64,000 bases of DNA, taken from assembly GCF_900108515.1 (NCBI RefSeq), contig NZ_FNWW01000001.1, positions 682,001-746,000 of the forward strand. The letters run 5' to 3'. The stretch comes from Halobacillus karajensis (GTDB lineage Bacteria; Bacillota; Bacilli; Bacillales; Halobacillaceae). Shown piece by piece: positions 55,136 through 64,000 of this stretch; positions within the stretch are counted from its first letter, which is position 1, and every line of letters begins with the position of its first letter. Under the pieces are notes generated by a model that saw only the letters and a list, made by a program, of their open reading frames with translations, did no database searches and was not told the origin of the DNA. The position numbers and the translations under genes are program-made.

Positions 55136-56407
55136 ATGAAGGGATCGTTAATAAAACAACACCGTAAATTTAAGAATATGACGTTAGAAGAGCTCGCATC
55201 TGGGATCTGCTCTGTATCCTACTTAAGTAAAATCGAACATGACACGATCAATGCGAGTGAAGAAATTTACCGTCATCTTGGAGAGCGACTGAAAATTAAA
55301 TTGACAGATATCAACCAAGAGTTTGACCAGACGATCCATCAGGAACTTTTAGATTGGCATGAAGTCATCCAACGAAGAGATCTGCCCCTTATGGATGAAT
55401 ACTATCAAAAATGCACAAATGCTCTCAGGACAAACCAAAATACAGAGCTGAATCATTTGTATAAAATTGTAAAATCCAGGCATACGATGAAATTGAATGA
55501 AGGTCCCCTCTCAGATGACGATTTAAAGGAAATTAATGATTTATACGCGTATTCAAACGCTGAATATAAATTTTTCTATCATAAAACGGTCGGAATCCAT
55601 TACCTTTTGAAAAATCACCAATTCAAAACCGCCCTTCATCATTTCCACAAAACAGAAGACCTGTTAAAAAAACTTCCATTTAATGATAGTGAAACATACT
55701 TTCACCTGGCTCTTACCTATTCCCAGACACGGGCAGCCGTTGAATCCAATTATTATGCGCATACAGCTTTGGAAGGGTATATTAAAGACTTTGATTATGA
55801 AAGAATTGTCGATACGTATATGATTATTGCTATTAACTACCGATCATTGGACATATATTCTATTGCTGAAGAATACTTCAAGAAACTGATTAAAATTGCC
55901 AAATATCATCTAAAATCTGTGGATGAAAGAAGAATCTATCATAACCTTGGATTCATTTATGCCAACCAAGAAAGATATGATGAAGCATTCGAATTACTTG
56001 ATAAAGCCTTTAATATGACTATTGATGTGAAGGATGACTTCTTTTACGTCAATACAATTTATCTACTTGCTTCCACCAATTATTACGCGGGCAATGTTGA
56101 AAAAGCATGGGCATATATTGATCAAGGTGAAAAAAGTGCAGAAGAATATGATATTCAATTTTTCAAGTACAGGTTCTTTGTCCTTAGACATACCATCCAA
56201 GAAAATACCTTAGCGGATTTCTTTATAGAGAAATTGGAAAACGAAATTATCCCCTATTCAAGAGAACACAATGAATATGGAGACTACAAAAATTATTGCG
56301 AAATGCTTGGTAATCTCTATTATGAAAAGCGCATGTACAAGAAAGCAGCTATGTATTATAAAGAAGTCAATAACTACCGCAAGACACAAAAAAAAGACCT
56401 TCTATAA
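55136..56407 (+). CDS. Second HTH-TPR regulator of the RNPP type, no peptide gene seen
   Basis: A 423-residue protein starting MKGSLIKQHRKFKNM at ATG 55136 (AAAGGAG eight bases upstream; an earlier in-frame start lies over the promoter). Helix-turn-helix 3-55 (TLEELASGICSVSYLSKIEH) is very like NprR. Helical TPR-type repeats fill the rest (YHNLGFIYANQERYDEAFEL, MLGNLYYEKRMYKKAAMYYK). A terminator starts at its stop codon, so there is no room for a downstream peptide gene, unlike the paralogue at 41853. It may answer a peptide encoded elsewhere, or none. Confidence 0.85.
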   Translation: MKGSLIKQHRKFKNMTLEELASGICSVSYLSKIEHDTINASEEIYRHLGERLKIKLTDINQEFDQTIHQELLDWHEVIQRRDLPLMDEYYQKCTNALRTNQNTELNHLYKIVKSRHTMKLNEGPLSDDDLKEINDLYAYSNAEYKFFYHKTVGIHYLLKNHQFKTALHHFHKTEDLLKKLPFNDSETYFHLALTYSQTRAAVESNYYAHTALEGYIKDFDYERIVDTYMIIAINYRSLDIYSIAEEYFKKLIKIAKYHLKSVDERRIYHNLGFIYANQERYDEAFELLDKAFNMTIDVKDDFFYVNTIYLLASTNYYAGNVEKAWAYIDQGEKSAEEYDIQFFKYRFFVLRHTIQENTLADFFIEKLENEIIPYSREHNEYGDYKNYCEMLGNLYYEKRMYKKAAMYYKEVNNYRKTQKKDLL

Positions 56408-56441
56408 AAAAGTCGGAAGCCTTATGCTTCCGACTTTTCTT
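56405..56441. terminator. Bidirectional terminator between regulator and exonuclease genes
   Basis: AAAAAGTCGGAAGC pairs with GCTTCCGACTTTT around a 6-base loop. Confidence 0.9.
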
Positions 56442-57315
56442 ACATTCTAACAATATTCTTCTCCCAGTTCTTAAACTCCAGTTCATCAAATTTTGCCCTC
56501 ATTTTTTCATCATTAATATAAAAGAGAGCCTCTTCTAAGGAACAATTCACATCGGCTTTACAGTGGATTGCAGCCAATTTTCGTGATAAATGCAGCATAT
56601 CCAAATTCTCTTGAATTTTCGAACGCTGGCCTTTTGTCAATTCCTCAATATTTTCAAGGATTCCTTCAATGGTTTCATATTTAAGGAGAAGCTTCAGGGC
56701 TGTCTTCTCTCCTATTCCCTTCACCCCTGGGTAATTGTCACTTGTATCCCCCATCAATGCTTTAAGATCGATCATTTGCTGAGGAGTAATTCCTTTCTCT
56801 TCCGTAAATGATTCTTCATGATACTCGGCGTAGTTCCCATAGCCTTTCTTTAATAACACCACATGAACATTCGGCTTGAGAAGCTGCAGAAGGTCCTGAT
56901 CACCCGTCAGCAAAAAGACTTGTGAATGTTCACTGTATTCGCGGCTCAAAGTGCCCATACAATCATCCGCTTCATACCCAGCCTGACCAACATTCGGAAT
57001 ACCAAGGGACTCAACCACTTCTTTAGCCAAATCAAACTGTGGAATTAATTCTTCAGGTGGTGCCCCGCGATTGGCCTTATAATCGGGAAATAAATCATTA
57101 CGGAAGGTTTTACTTCCCATATCCCAACAACAGATGACATGCGTCGGCTGATAGGTTTCAATCGCCGTAAATAAATGCTTCATCATGCCATATACCCCAT
57201 TTGTCGGAATACCTTTACTATTAATCATATAATAATTGCTCATAGCAGTCGCGTAAAAAGCACGAAACAAAAGTGCCATCCCATCTACGAGCATAACTCG
57301 ATTCGTCGTCGTCAT
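56440..57315 (-). CDS. 5'-3' exonuclease (YpcP-like flap nuclease)
   Basis: A 291-residue stand-alone relative of the polymerase I N-terminal nuclease. Acid clusters bind metals: VMLVDGMALLFRAFYA, CCWDMG, GYEADDCMGTL, LLTGDQDLLQL and MGDTSDNYPGVKGIGEKTA (helix-hairpin-helix DNA contact). It removes RNA primers and flaps. AAAGGAG precedes the ATG. Monocistronic. Confidence 0.93.
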   Translation of the reverse strand: MTTTNRVMLVDGMALLFRAFYATAMSNYYMINSKGIPTNGVYGMMKHLFTAIETYQPTHVICCWDMGSKTFRNDLFPDYKANRGAPPEELIPQFDLAKEVVESLGIPNVGQAGYEADDCMGTLSREYSEHSQVFLLTGDQDLLQLLKPNVHVVLLKKGYGNYAEYHEESFTEEKGITPQQMIDLKALMGDTSDNYPGVKGIGEKTALKLLLKYETIEGILENIEELTKGQRSKIQENLDMLHLSRKLAAIHCKADVNCSLEEALFYINDEKMRAKFDELEFKNWEKNIVRM

Positions 57316-57408
57316 CGTCCATAACTCCTTTGATTTTCATGAATGATTCTATTATAACAAGATTTTCGTCAGAATCGCACCAAAAACCCACTCATATTTG
57401 TCTGTAAA

Positions 57409-57437
57409 TTGACAATATTCTGTTTAGATGGTAATTT
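57409..57437 (+). promoter_or_regulatory. Promoter of the aldehyde dehydrogenase operon
   Basis: TTGACA (57409-57414), 17-bp spacer, TAATTT (57432-57437). Confidence 0.7.
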
Positions 57438-57471
57438 TAAAAATAGACGTGCGCACTTATATCGCCACGAT

Positions 57472-57485
57472 TGTAAGCGGTTGCA
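57472..57485. promoter_or_regulatory. CcpA cre site downstream of the aldehyde dehydrogenase promoter
   Basis: TGTAAGCGGTTGCA matches TGWAANCGNTNWCA at 13 of 14 positions. It is about 40 bp after the -10, a road-block position, 28 bp before the start codon. Confidence 0.7.
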
Positions 57486-57512
57486 CTATCAAACAAATAG
57501 GAGGATGTAGAT

Positions 57513-59033
57513 ATGGTTTATGCTTTTCCAAATACAGAAGGCTCTAAAGTTCAATTTAAAGAACGTTACGACAACTTTATAGGTGGAGAATGGACAGCTC
57601 CTGTCAAAGGGCAGTACTTTGATAATGTTACCCCTGTCACAGGAAAAAATTTCTGCCAGGTTGCCCGTTCGACAGAAGAAGACGTGGAACTTGCCTTAGA
57701 TGCCGCACATAAAGCTAAAGATGTATGGGGCAAAACTTCTGTCACTGAGCGTTCTTTAATATTGAACCGTATTGCAGATCGAATGGAAGAGAATTTAGAG
57801 AAATTGGCGATTGCGGAAACATGGGAAAACGGGAAAGCAGTTCGTGAAACATTAAATGCTGACCTACCGCTCGCCATCGACCATTTCCGTTACTTCGCTT
57901 CAGTGATTCGCTCTCAGGAAGGCTCCATAGGTGAAATTGATAACGATACAGTCGCTTATCATTTCCACGAACCGCTAGGAGTGGTTGGACAGATCATCCC
58001 ATGGAACTTCCCTCTGTTAATGGCTACATGGAAAATTGCACCGGCCCTCGCTGCTGGTAATGCGATAGTTCTGAAGCCTGCGGAACAGACACCAGCATCC
58101 ATCCTTTACCTACTTGAAATGATTGAAGACTTATTACCTGCCGGCGTATTAAATGTGATTAATGGGTTCGGACTGGAAGCAGGTAAACCATTAGCACAAA
58201 GCCCACGTATTAATAAGGTTGCTTTCACTGGTGAAACAACAACGGGTCGGATGATTATGCAATATGCATCTCAAAATATCATCCCTGTCACCCTTGAACT
58301 TGGCGGTAAATCTCCGAACATCATCTTTGAAGATGTGATGCGTGAAGATGATGATTTCCTTGATAAAACGATCGAGGGAATGGTTATGTTCGCCCTGAAT
58401 CAAGGGGAAGTCTGTACATGCCCTTCCCGTGCATTAATTCAGGAGTCCATCTATGATGAGTTTATAGAACGTGCGATCAAACGTGTGAAAGAGATCAAGG
58501 TGGGGAACCCTCTTGATCCAGAAGTAATGATGGGAGCACAGGCATCTTCAGAACAACTGGAAAAAATCCTCTCTTACCTTGATATTGGTAAGGACGAAGG
58601 TGCGGAGTGTCTAGCTGGGGGTGCCCGCAACCAAATGGAAGGTGATCTTAAAGAGGGTTATTACGTCCAGCCAACGGTGTTTAAAGGCAATAACAGCATG
58701 AGAATTTTCCAAGAAGAGATTTTTGGGCCTGTCTTATCTGTGACAACTTTCAAAGATAAGGAAGAAGCCATGGAAATTGCTAACGATACCCTTTACGGCC
58801 TAGGTGCCGGGGTATGGACACGCGATATGAATACTGCGTACCGCTTCGGTCGTGGAATTGAGGCTGGTCGTGTTTGGACGAACTGTTACCATGCCTACCC
58901 TGCTCATGCCGCATTTGGTGGATATAAAATGTCAGGTGTGGGTCGGGAAAACCATAAGATGATGCTGAGCCACTATCAACAAACGAAGAACATGCTTGTC
59001 AGCTATAGCCCTCAAAAGCTTGGATTCTTTTAA
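57513..59033 (+). CDS. NAD-dependent aldehyde dehydrogenase (acetaldehyde/ExaC type)
   Basis: A 506-residue ALDH. Blocks: [36 protein letters not shown] (cofactor), [16 protein letters not shown] (general base Glu) and [15 protein letters not shown] (catalytic Cys). The close pair C-T-C and the [20 protein letters not shown] block fit the ExaC/AldB group that oxidises acetaldehyde and related short aldehydes. AGGAGG precedes the ATG. A DUF779 gene follows, a typical partner. Probably glucose-repressed through the cre site. Confidence 0.93.
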   Translation: MVYAFPNTEGSKVQFKERYDNFIGGEWTAPVKGQYFDNVTPVTGKNFCQVARSTEEDVELALDAAHKAKDVWGKTSVTERSLILNRIADRMEENLEKLAIAETWENGKAVRETLNADLPLAIDHFRYFASVIRSQEGSIGEIDNDTVAYHFHEPLGVVGQIIPWNFPLLMATWKIAPALAAGNAIVLKPAEQTPASILYLLEMIEDLLPAGVLNVINGFGLEAGKPLAQSPRINKVAFTGETTTGRMIMQYASQNIIPVTLELGGKSPNIIFEDVMREDDDFLDKTIEGMVMFALNQGEVCTCPSRALIQESIYDEFIERAIKRVKEIKVGNPLDPEVMMGAQASSEQLEKILSYLDIGKDEGAECLAGGARNQMEGDLKEGYYVQPTVFKGNNSMRIFQEEIFGPVLSVTTFKDKEEAMEIANDTLYGLGAGVWTRDMNTAYRFGRGIEAGRVWTNCYHAYPAHAAFGGYKMSGVGRENHKMMLSHYQQTKNMLVSYSPQKLGFF

Positions 59034-59084
59034 AATGTCTCGTCAACTCCTTATTTTTCTAGGTCGTGAAAGGAGCTGAATAAG

Positions 59085-59453
59085 ATGGTGGAACGTGTAA
59101 AAGCAACAGATGCTGCCCTTGAATTAATCGGGAAATTAAAAGAGAAACACGGCCCCCTCCTCTTTCATCAATCTGGAGGATGCTGTGATGGAAGCTCGCC
59201 CATGTGCTACGAAGAGGGTGATCTTTTGATTGGCAGTCAAGATGTCTTCCTTGGTGAGATTGGGGAAACTCCTTTTTACATCAATAAGAAGCAATATGAG
59301 TATTGGAAGCATACACAGCTAATTATCGACGTCGTTGATGGACGTGGAGGAATGTTTTCTCTTGAAGGGGTGGAGGGAAAAAGATTCCTCAGCCGTTCAC
59401 GTGCCTTTACGGATGAAGAATATAAAGAGCTGAAGGAAAGCTTAGAATTTTAG
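59085..59453 (+). CDS. DUF779 protein, aldehyde dehydrogenase partner
   Basis: A 122-residue protein with HGPLLFHQSGGCCDGSSPMC, the Cys-rich DUF779 signature, and GRGGMFSLEGVEGKRFLSRS. DUF779 genes are regularly found next to this aldehyde dehydrogenase type; function unknown, perhaps accessory or metal-linked. Gap of 51 bp and AAAGGAG before the ATG: one operon. Confidence 0.9.
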   Translation: MVERVKATDAALELIGKLKEKHGPLLFHQSGGCCDGSSPMCYEEGDLLIGSQDVFLGEIGETPFYINKKQYEYWKHTQLIIDVVDGRGGMFSLEGVEGKRFLSRSRAFTDEEYKELKESLEF

Positions 59454-59457
59454 ATAT

Positions 59458-59501
59458 TGAAAGAGGAGCGCCGGAGATTCCCCAGGCGCTCCTCTTTCAT
59501 G
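59458..59501. terminator. Bidirectional terminator between DUF779 and GNAT genes
   Basis: GAAAGAGGAGCGCC pairs with GGCGCTCCTCTTTC around a 12-base loop. Confidence 0.9.
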
Positions 59502-59502
59502 A

Positions 59503-60231
59503 CTAGTTTCTTATATACTTATAAACTCCTAGCTTTCCAGTAACCTTACACCCACAACTCTCAAACACTTTTAACATGGGACCATTATTTACACTTGTAG
59601 ACCCCAGGCTATACGAAGCCTTAAATTGATATTTAAGCAGGGAGAGCCCTTGTTTGTACAACTTAACACTTTTCTTCTTCCCTCTTTGTTCTGGAATTAG
59701 ACCAAAGTAGAAAATTCTCCCTTCATCTTTTGTTCCTGGTTCAATATGAGGCATGACCACTCCAATCGGTTTACCACCTTCAAAGGCTGCCAGGCATGTA
59801 TCCACATATGAAGGACCTAGTTCCTTTTTCACGTTTTGCATCTGGTCCTCCATATTTATGGATGGCGAGGCATTCAAGGACCCTATCATTGATTGTCTCC
59901 ATATTTCTTGAAAGGCAGCTTCACCTATCTCCCGCAAAGATTTTATTTTAAAAGGCTGGTTTACTTTTGGGTAATTCATCAAATTACACGTTACAAAATA
60001 AACTTCATCCTGTGGAATAAAGTGAAGTTTTTTAAGGAACTCTTTGGTCTCGGCTGAAAACTTTGGAGGAACAAGAATGGTTAATTTTTTCACCCTCTGA
60101 AATTGAATATTCTTCACCATATGCGAGGCTAAGGACCGGAGTTCTTGATCATTGAGATTACCTGTATCTTCAATCATCACAAAATTTTCCCCTTCCACCA
60201 CTTTCACTGTTTCATATAATCCGTTCCTCAT
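59503..60231 (-). CDS. GNAT-family N-acetyltransferase
   Basis: A 242-residue protein whose C-terminal half has the GNAT fold: FYFGLIPEQRGKKKSVKLYK is a variant of the acetyl-CoA loop (Q/R-x2-G-x-G/A), followed by STSVNNGPMLKVFESCG (Asn and helix of motif B). The N-terminal 100 residues are a divergent or degenerate second half. Substrate unknown. GGAGG precedes the ATG. Confidence 0.82.
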   Translation of the reverse strand: MRNGLYETVKVVEGENFVMIEDTGNLNDQELRSLASHMVKNIQFQRVKKLTILVPPKFSAETKEFLKKLHFIPQDEVYFVTCNLMNYPKVNQPFKIKSLREIGEAAFQEIWRQSMIGSLNASPSINMEDQMQNVKKELGPSYVDTCLAAFEGGKPIGVVMPHIEPGTKDEGRIFYFGLIPEQRGKKKSVKLYKQGLSLLKYQFKASYSLGSTSVNNGPMLKVFESCGCKVTGKLGVYKYIRN

Positions 60232-60332
60232 AATTAACCTCCTCCGTACTTATCGTATCGCAATTGATCAAACAGATCATTTTCCATTAGAACCACTGAC
60301 GGGGTACCATAGAGAAAAGGAGAGTGAAAAAA

Positions 60333-61346
60333 ATGAACAAAGAAATCCATTTAGTAAAACGTCCAGAAGCCAACCCTACACAGGAACATATAAAATTAGT
60401 GGAAGGCGAACGCCCTTCCCCATCTCAAGAAGAAGTACTCGTAAAATTACTTTACGTATCTGTCGATCCTTACATGAGGGGGCGAATGAGCGACGCAAAA
60501 TCCTATATTGAGCCATTTCAATTAAATAAACCTATGGAGGGTGGTGTTGTAGGTGAAGTGGTCGATTCAAAATCGGATGCCCTAAAACAAGGGGACCTTG
60601 TTACAGGGATGCTTCCCTGGAAAGAATATACGACTGCCAAAGCCGAGTCGTTAAGGAAAATCGATCCAAGTCTCGGTCCCGTCACCACATCCCTAGGGAT
60701 ATTAGGTATGCCCGGCTTGACAGCCTACTTCGGTCTGATGGATATTGGACAACCAAAAGAAGGAGAGACTATCGTCGTCTCTGGTGCTGCCGGAGCTGTG
60801 GGTTCAACTGTTGTTCAAATCGGGAAAATATCCGGTTGCCGCGTAGTAGGCATTGCTGGTTCTGAGGATAAAATAGCCTACTTAAAAAATGAACTAGGTA
60901 TTGACGAAACGATTAATTACAAAACTGAAAATGTACCAGAGCGCCTTGAAGCCTCATGCCCAGATGGTGTAGATGTGTATTTTGATAACGTGGGCGGGGA
61001 AATTTCTGATGCGGTCTATCCCTTATTAAACAAATTTGCTCGCATTGCCCAATGTGGGGCCATCGCATCCTATAACGTTCCCAACGATCAAGGACCGCGT
61101 TTACAGATGCACTTAATTAAGTCGAGTGCTCTTATCAAAGGTTTTACAGTAGGAGATTATCAAGACAGATTCAAAGAAGGATTTACTCATCTTGCTCAAT
61201 GGCTTCAAGAAGGTAAATTGAAATATGAAGAAACGATTACGGAAGGTTTTGAGAATATCCCCCATGCCTTTTTCGGATTATTTGAAGGGGCTAACCTTGG
61301 AAAGCAACTAGTCAAAGTGGCTGAACCTTCTTATAGCAAGCAATAA
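60333..61346 (+). CDS. NADP-dependent oxidoreductase (YfmJ/CurA-like, MDR superfamily)
   Basis: A 337-residue zinc-free medium-chain reductase. LYVSVDPYMRGRMSDAKSY is the leukotriene-B4-dehydrogenase signature; ILGMPGLTAYFGLMDIGQPK and IVVSGAAGAVGSTVVQIGK bind NADPH. It reduces alpha,beta-unsaturated carbonyls by family. ATG 60333 with AAAGGAGAG upstream is preferred over GTG 60324. Own terminator. Confidence 0.92.
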   Translation: MNKEIHLVKRPEANPTQEHIKLVEGERPSPSQEEVLVKLLYVSVDPYMRGRMSDAKSYIEPFQLNKPMEGGVVGEVVDSKSDALKQGDLVTGMLPWKEYTTAKAESLRKIDPSLGPVTTSLGILGMPGLTAYFGLMDIGQPKEGETIVVSGAAGAVGSTVVQIGKISGCRVVGIAGSEDKIAYLKNELGIDETINYKTENVPERLEASCPDGVDVYFDNVGGEISDAVYPLLNKFARIAQCGAIASYNVPNDQGPRLQMHLIKSSALIKGFTVGDYQDRFKEGFTHLAQWLQEGKLKYEETITEGFENIPHAFFGLFEGANLGKQLVKVAEPSYSKQ

Positions 61347-61373
61347 TCGAGTCTTGTTAGAATAGTACTCCCT

Positions 61374-61412
61374 GGTTAAAAGGCTGAGAAAGGTATACTT
61401 CCTCAGCCTTTT
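61374..61412. terminator. Bidirectional terminator between oxidoreductase and DUF393 genes
   Basis: AAAAGGCTGAG(A)A pairs with CTCAGCCTTTTT, with a 13-base loop. Confidence 0.85.
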
Positions 61413-61451
61413 TGATTTCAAGAATCCACCTGATGTAATAATTCTCATATT

Positions 61452-61820
61452 CTAGGCGTATCTAGGCAGATCATAACGTCCAAACCACTGATGTCTATGG
61501 TCTGAGAACCACCGGTATAAGGGCGAACCAATACGGCTGACACCCGGGAGAGAAAGCAATAGACCTATTACAGAAAATAACGGTAAAGACAGGAACAACT
61601 TTCGAATTGTTTCAAATCCTTGTTTAACCTCTCCTTCTTTAGTCAACATATGAATTTCCTCTAAAGTATGACGCCCATCAAGGTACGGGTACCTCCCTGT
61701 CCCACTGGTTTCCTGGACGGCCACCCACTTGATTTGATTCAGCCAGTCAAATTTCCGAAATGTCTTTTTTACATAGAAGCAAAACGGACATTGGGCATCA
61801 TAAAACACCACATGCTTCAT
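61452..61820 (-). CDS. DUF393 thiol-disulfide oxidoreductase-like protein
   Basis: A 122-residue thioredoxin-like protein. MKHVVFYDAQCPFCFYVKKT gives the C-x2-C active site of DUF393 (YuxK type). GLLLSLPGVSRIGSPLYRWF is the family C-terminal block. ATG 61820 with AAGGAG upstream; a longer frame runs into pabB. Same strand as the pab genes and 23 bp after the end of the pabBC gene, so it may be their last cistron. Confidence 0.88.
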   Translation of the reverse strand: MKHVVFYDAQCPFCFYVKKTFRKFDWLNQIKWVAVQETSGTGRYPYLDGRHTLEEIHMLTKEGEVKQGFETIRKLFLSLPLFSVIGLLLSLPGVSRIGSPLYRWFSDHRHQWFGRYDLPRYA

Positions 61821-61842
61821 TATCAACCACTCCTTACGTGCA

Positions 61843-63591
61843 TTATGGAGTGTCTTCCACTCCGTCAACTCTCACCCAGCCTCTGACAGCATTAATCATC
61901 CAGATTTCCTCAAAACGGGAGATGTCTTTCTTAAAAAGAATCTTTTCTTTTATGTCCCCTCTTCTCAGTAAATAACCTCTATAAGTCCCTGCTAATAACC
62001 CACAATTTACGGGAGGAGTATAATACTGTCCTTTCAGCTTAACAACGAGATTAGCAATCGTAAATTCTGTTAATTCCCCTCTTTGATTCCAAAGCAAAGT
62101 CGCCTCAGCATTTGCTAATTGACGCTGGTTATAGACGCTGCGGTAAGTCGTTTTATGAAATAAAAATGGATCGTTGTGATCAATAGGTTCAAGCGCTAAA
62201 CATCCAATCACTCTCTGATCGACGGGTGTATCCATTGGATATACTTCTATATCCACTTCCCCATTCTTCTCTACGAGCATGCGTATTTTGTAGCGTCCTT
62301 CAGGGTAGGTGGATGCTGTCTGCCTGCACTTTTCTATCAGGGAACTCCGAGTCACTTGAAAAGAAAAATATTCAGCAGAAGCCATGAGCCGATCTAAATG
62401 GCTCTCTAAACGTGAAATAGATCCCCTTTCTAATTTCATTGTCTCCAATAATTTAAAATCAGGACGATCTTCAGTCAAAAGCTGAGCTTTTGTCTGCAAT
62501 TCTTCAAATTCCCCTTCAGAGGTAGAGTCCCAAGTTATCCCTCCGCCGGTACCATAAATAGCTTTTTTCTCTGTTTGGTTGATCATCACGGTACGAATCG
62601 GTACATTAAAGACAGCCTCTCTACCAGGCGTCATATATCCAATCGCCCCGCAGTACACCTCTCGTGGGGATTCTTCCAACCTCCTAATATATTCCATTGT
62701 CCTGACTTTCGGTGCTCCGGTAATGGAACCGCACGGGAATAGGGATTGAAATAAATCATACATCGTGAAGCTCTCAGGAAGTTGTCCTTCCACTGTTGAA
62801 GTCATTTGATGAACGGTTGGATAGGTTTCCACCTCAAAAAGCTTTGGTACATGAACGCTGCCAGGAACCGCAATCCTGCCTAAATCATTCCTTAGTAAAT
62901 CCACAATCATGAGATTCTCCGACTGTTCCTTATTCGAAGTTAATAAATGCTGCCGCTGCTTCTCATCTTCCTTGGTAAAACGACCTCTACCGGCTGTCCC
63001 TTTCATCGGCTTCGTTTTCACTGTGTTTCCATCAACTCGAAAAAAAAGTTCAGGAGAAGCGGATAGCAAACGGTGCTCCCCCATATTCAAATAGGCACTA
63101 TAAGAGGATTTCTGGTTGCGTGCAAGCTTCTTATAAAAAGCATAATCATCTCCTGAAAAAGTGGCCTCCATCCTCGTGGTGAAGTTCACCTGATAGGTGT
63201 CCCCACGTTCAATACCTGTTTTAATGGCCTTTATTCCTTCCTGATATGTGCCAAAGTCCCCTTTAATCTCCCATTTAGAAACATGAAAAGGTTGATTTGC
63301 CCGATTTTCTCCCCCAACCTCAGGATCCCGGAAGACACCAAACCAAAGAAGCGGCCAGTCAGGTTGATGATGAACAGGTAAAGCGTGATCAAAGGCTGGT
63401 GCTGCTTCATAAGACACATACCCCGCAACATAATATCCCTCATTAAGTCTTAACTCGACTCGATGGAAAATGGATTTGACTTCTTGGATGTCATCCGTCT
63501 TTAATATTTCCACAGGGTTTTTAAACGTTTTCGGAGCAATCCTCCCGTTAGCGTCTGCAAATTCGAATAACAGAAATGGAGAATCTGTCAT
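61843..63591 (-). CDS. pabB: Aminodeoxychorismate synthase component I fused to 4-amino-4-deoxychorismate lyase
   Basis: A 582-residue fusion. Residues about 110-370 are the chorismate-binding domain: TKPMKGTAGRGRF, SENLMIVDLLRNDLGRI and GSITGAPKVRTME. Residues about 385-582 are a class IV PLP lyase (LERGSISRLESHLDRLMASA, FHKTTYRSVYNQ with the probable PLP Lys, LTEFTIANLVVKL). Together they convert chorismate with ammonia to p-aminobenzoate for folate. The ATG overlaps the pabA stop (ATGA). Confidence 0.94.
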   Translation of the reverse strand: MTDSPFLLFEFADANGRIAPKTFKNPVEILKTDDIQEVKSIFHRVELRLNEGYYVAGYVSYEAAPAFDHALPVHHQPDWPLLWFGVFRDPEVGGENRANQPFHVSKWEIKGDFGTYQEGIKAIKTGIERGDTYQVNFTTRMEATFSGDDYAFYKKLARNQKSSYSAYLNMGEHRLLSASPELFFRVDGNTVKTKPMKGTAGRGRFTKEDEKQRQHLLTSNKEQSENLMIVDLLRNDLGRIAVPGSVHVPKLFEVETYPTVHQMTSTVEGQLPESFTMYDLFQSLFPCGSITGAPKVRTMEYIRRLEESPREVYCGAIGYMTPGREAVFNVPIRTVMINQTEKKAIYGTGGGITWDSTSEGEFEELQTKAQLLTEDRPDFKLLETMKLERGSISRLESHLDRLMASAEYFSFQVTRSSLIEKCRQTASTYPEGRYKIRMLVEKNGEVDIEVYPMDTPVDQRVIGCLALEPIDHNDPFLFHKTTYRSVYNQRQLANAEATLLWNQRGELTEFTIANLVVKLKGQYYTPPVNCGLLAGTYRGYLLRRGDIKEKILFKKDISRFEEIWMINAVRGWVRVDGVEDTP

Positions 63592-64000
63592 ACTCCGACT
63601 CCCTCCTTTCTGCTCTCTTTAAAGCGGACGGATTGTTTATAATAATTTTCAAGTATTTCGTATCCATATTCCGATAAGATCGACTCAGGATGAAATTGGA
63701 TTCCTTCCATCCTCTTATTACGATGACGTACCCCCATAATCACACCATCTTCAGATATAGCGGTTACTTCCAATTCTTGAGGTAAGGTGGAGAAATCAGC
63801 TTGAAGGGAGTGGTATCTCGTCACTCTAAAAGTCCCTGGCAATTGGCAAAAAAGTGTACGGCCATCATTAGTTATGGCTGTCACTTTTCCATGCATAGGG
63901 CATGACCCTTTATCAATCACTCCTCCAAAATGTTCTACGATCAACTGGTGACCAAGACAGATTCCTAAAATCGGAACCCTTCCTCCGAAGTTGTGCAGCA
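63588..64000 (-). CDS. pabA: p-Aminobenzoate/anthranilate synthase glutamine amidotransferase, 5' end outside window
   Basis: C-terminal 137 codons of a class I glutamine amidotransferase. The catalytic Cys is in ILGICLGHQLIVEHFGG, near the right edge; the His-x-Glu pair is in IQFHPESILSEYG. Overlaps pabB by 4 bp, so translationally coupled. It supplies ammonia to PabB; in Bacillus the same subunit can also serve TrpE. The true start is beyond the window. Confidence 0.93.
   Translation of the reverse strand, partial: LHNFGGRVPILGICLGHQLIVEHFGGVIDKGSCPMHGKVTAITNDGRTLFCQLPGTFRVTRYHSLQADFSTLPQELEVTAISEDGVIMGVRHRNKRMEGIQFHPESILSEYGYEILENYYKQSVRFKESRKEGVGV

Overview
The window looks like chromosome of a moderately halophilic or marine, low-GC Bacillaceae (Halobacillus, Thalassobacillus or Pontibacillus type). 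This is inferred from many single-copy genes with Bacillus counterparts (lia operon, ypmR-ypmS, swrC with its TetR repressor, SAM-riboswitch-controlled metY-metX, treP/treA/treR, pdaC, rarD, trhO), strong AGGAGG ribosome-binding sites, consensus sigma-A promoters and fairly acidic proteins. I see no rRNA, tRNA, CRISPR array, prophage or insertion sequence. It is ordinary chromosome with some decayed genes and several well-defined regulatory sites.

Layout. 1-3.3 kb: MarR/MFS efflux pair and divergent HxlR/iron alcohol dehydrogenase pair. 3.3-8 kb: an exported hypothetical protein, a decayed DUF2935 gene, a DUF2200 gene and a frameshifted FAD/Rieske oxidoreductase. 8-16 kb: RarD, a renalase-like oxidoreductase, a SwrC-type RND pump with divergent TetR repressor, a hypothetical protein and an FAD monooxygenase. 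16.2-20 kb: a GC-rich intergenic repeat, a nonsense-mutated DUF2188 gene, then the SAM riboswitch and metY-metX. 20-26 kb: PdaC-like deacetylase, DUF4166-tryptophan dioxygenase operon, a helicase-less RecQ-C-terminal-like protein, RpiA. 26-29.5 kb: liaIH-FSR envelope-stress operon without liaG. 29.7-41.5 kb: peptidase, mini COX1-like protein, BioY, frameshifted XPD-type helicase, YpmR/YpmS, cysteine synthase, TRIC channel, MhqO-like dioxygenase and an Aquifex-type aconitase.

41.8-43.3 kb holds the most interesting element. A 426-residue HTH-TPR regulator of the RNPP (NprR/PlcR) type overlaps by 4 bp a 40-codon gene for a secreted, Phr/NprX-like pro-peptide. The cassette has its own promoter, a perfect palindrome before the regulator and a terminator after the peptide. 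It looks like a complete cell-cell signalling module. A second RNPP-type regulator without a visible peptide gene lies at 55.1-56.4 kb.

43.6-64 kb: DUF6933 protein, trehalose operon (EIIA-treP-treA-treR) with two TreR operators and a cre site, an MFS pump, nicotinamidase, TrhO, PdxK, an alkyltransferase-like protein followed by a PD-(D/E)XK nuclease, an NAD(P)-binding protein, a 5'-3' exonuclease, aldehyde dehydrogenase with DUF779 partner, GNAT, NADP-dependent oxidoreductase, DUF393, and the pabA-pabBC operon leaving the right edge.

Four coding regions are broken. Two (Rieske oxidoreductase, helicase) lack exactly one G in a G-run, which could be assembly error or slippage. The DUF2935 gene (shifted frame, no normal start codon) and the DUF2188 gene (internal stop) look like real pseudogenes.
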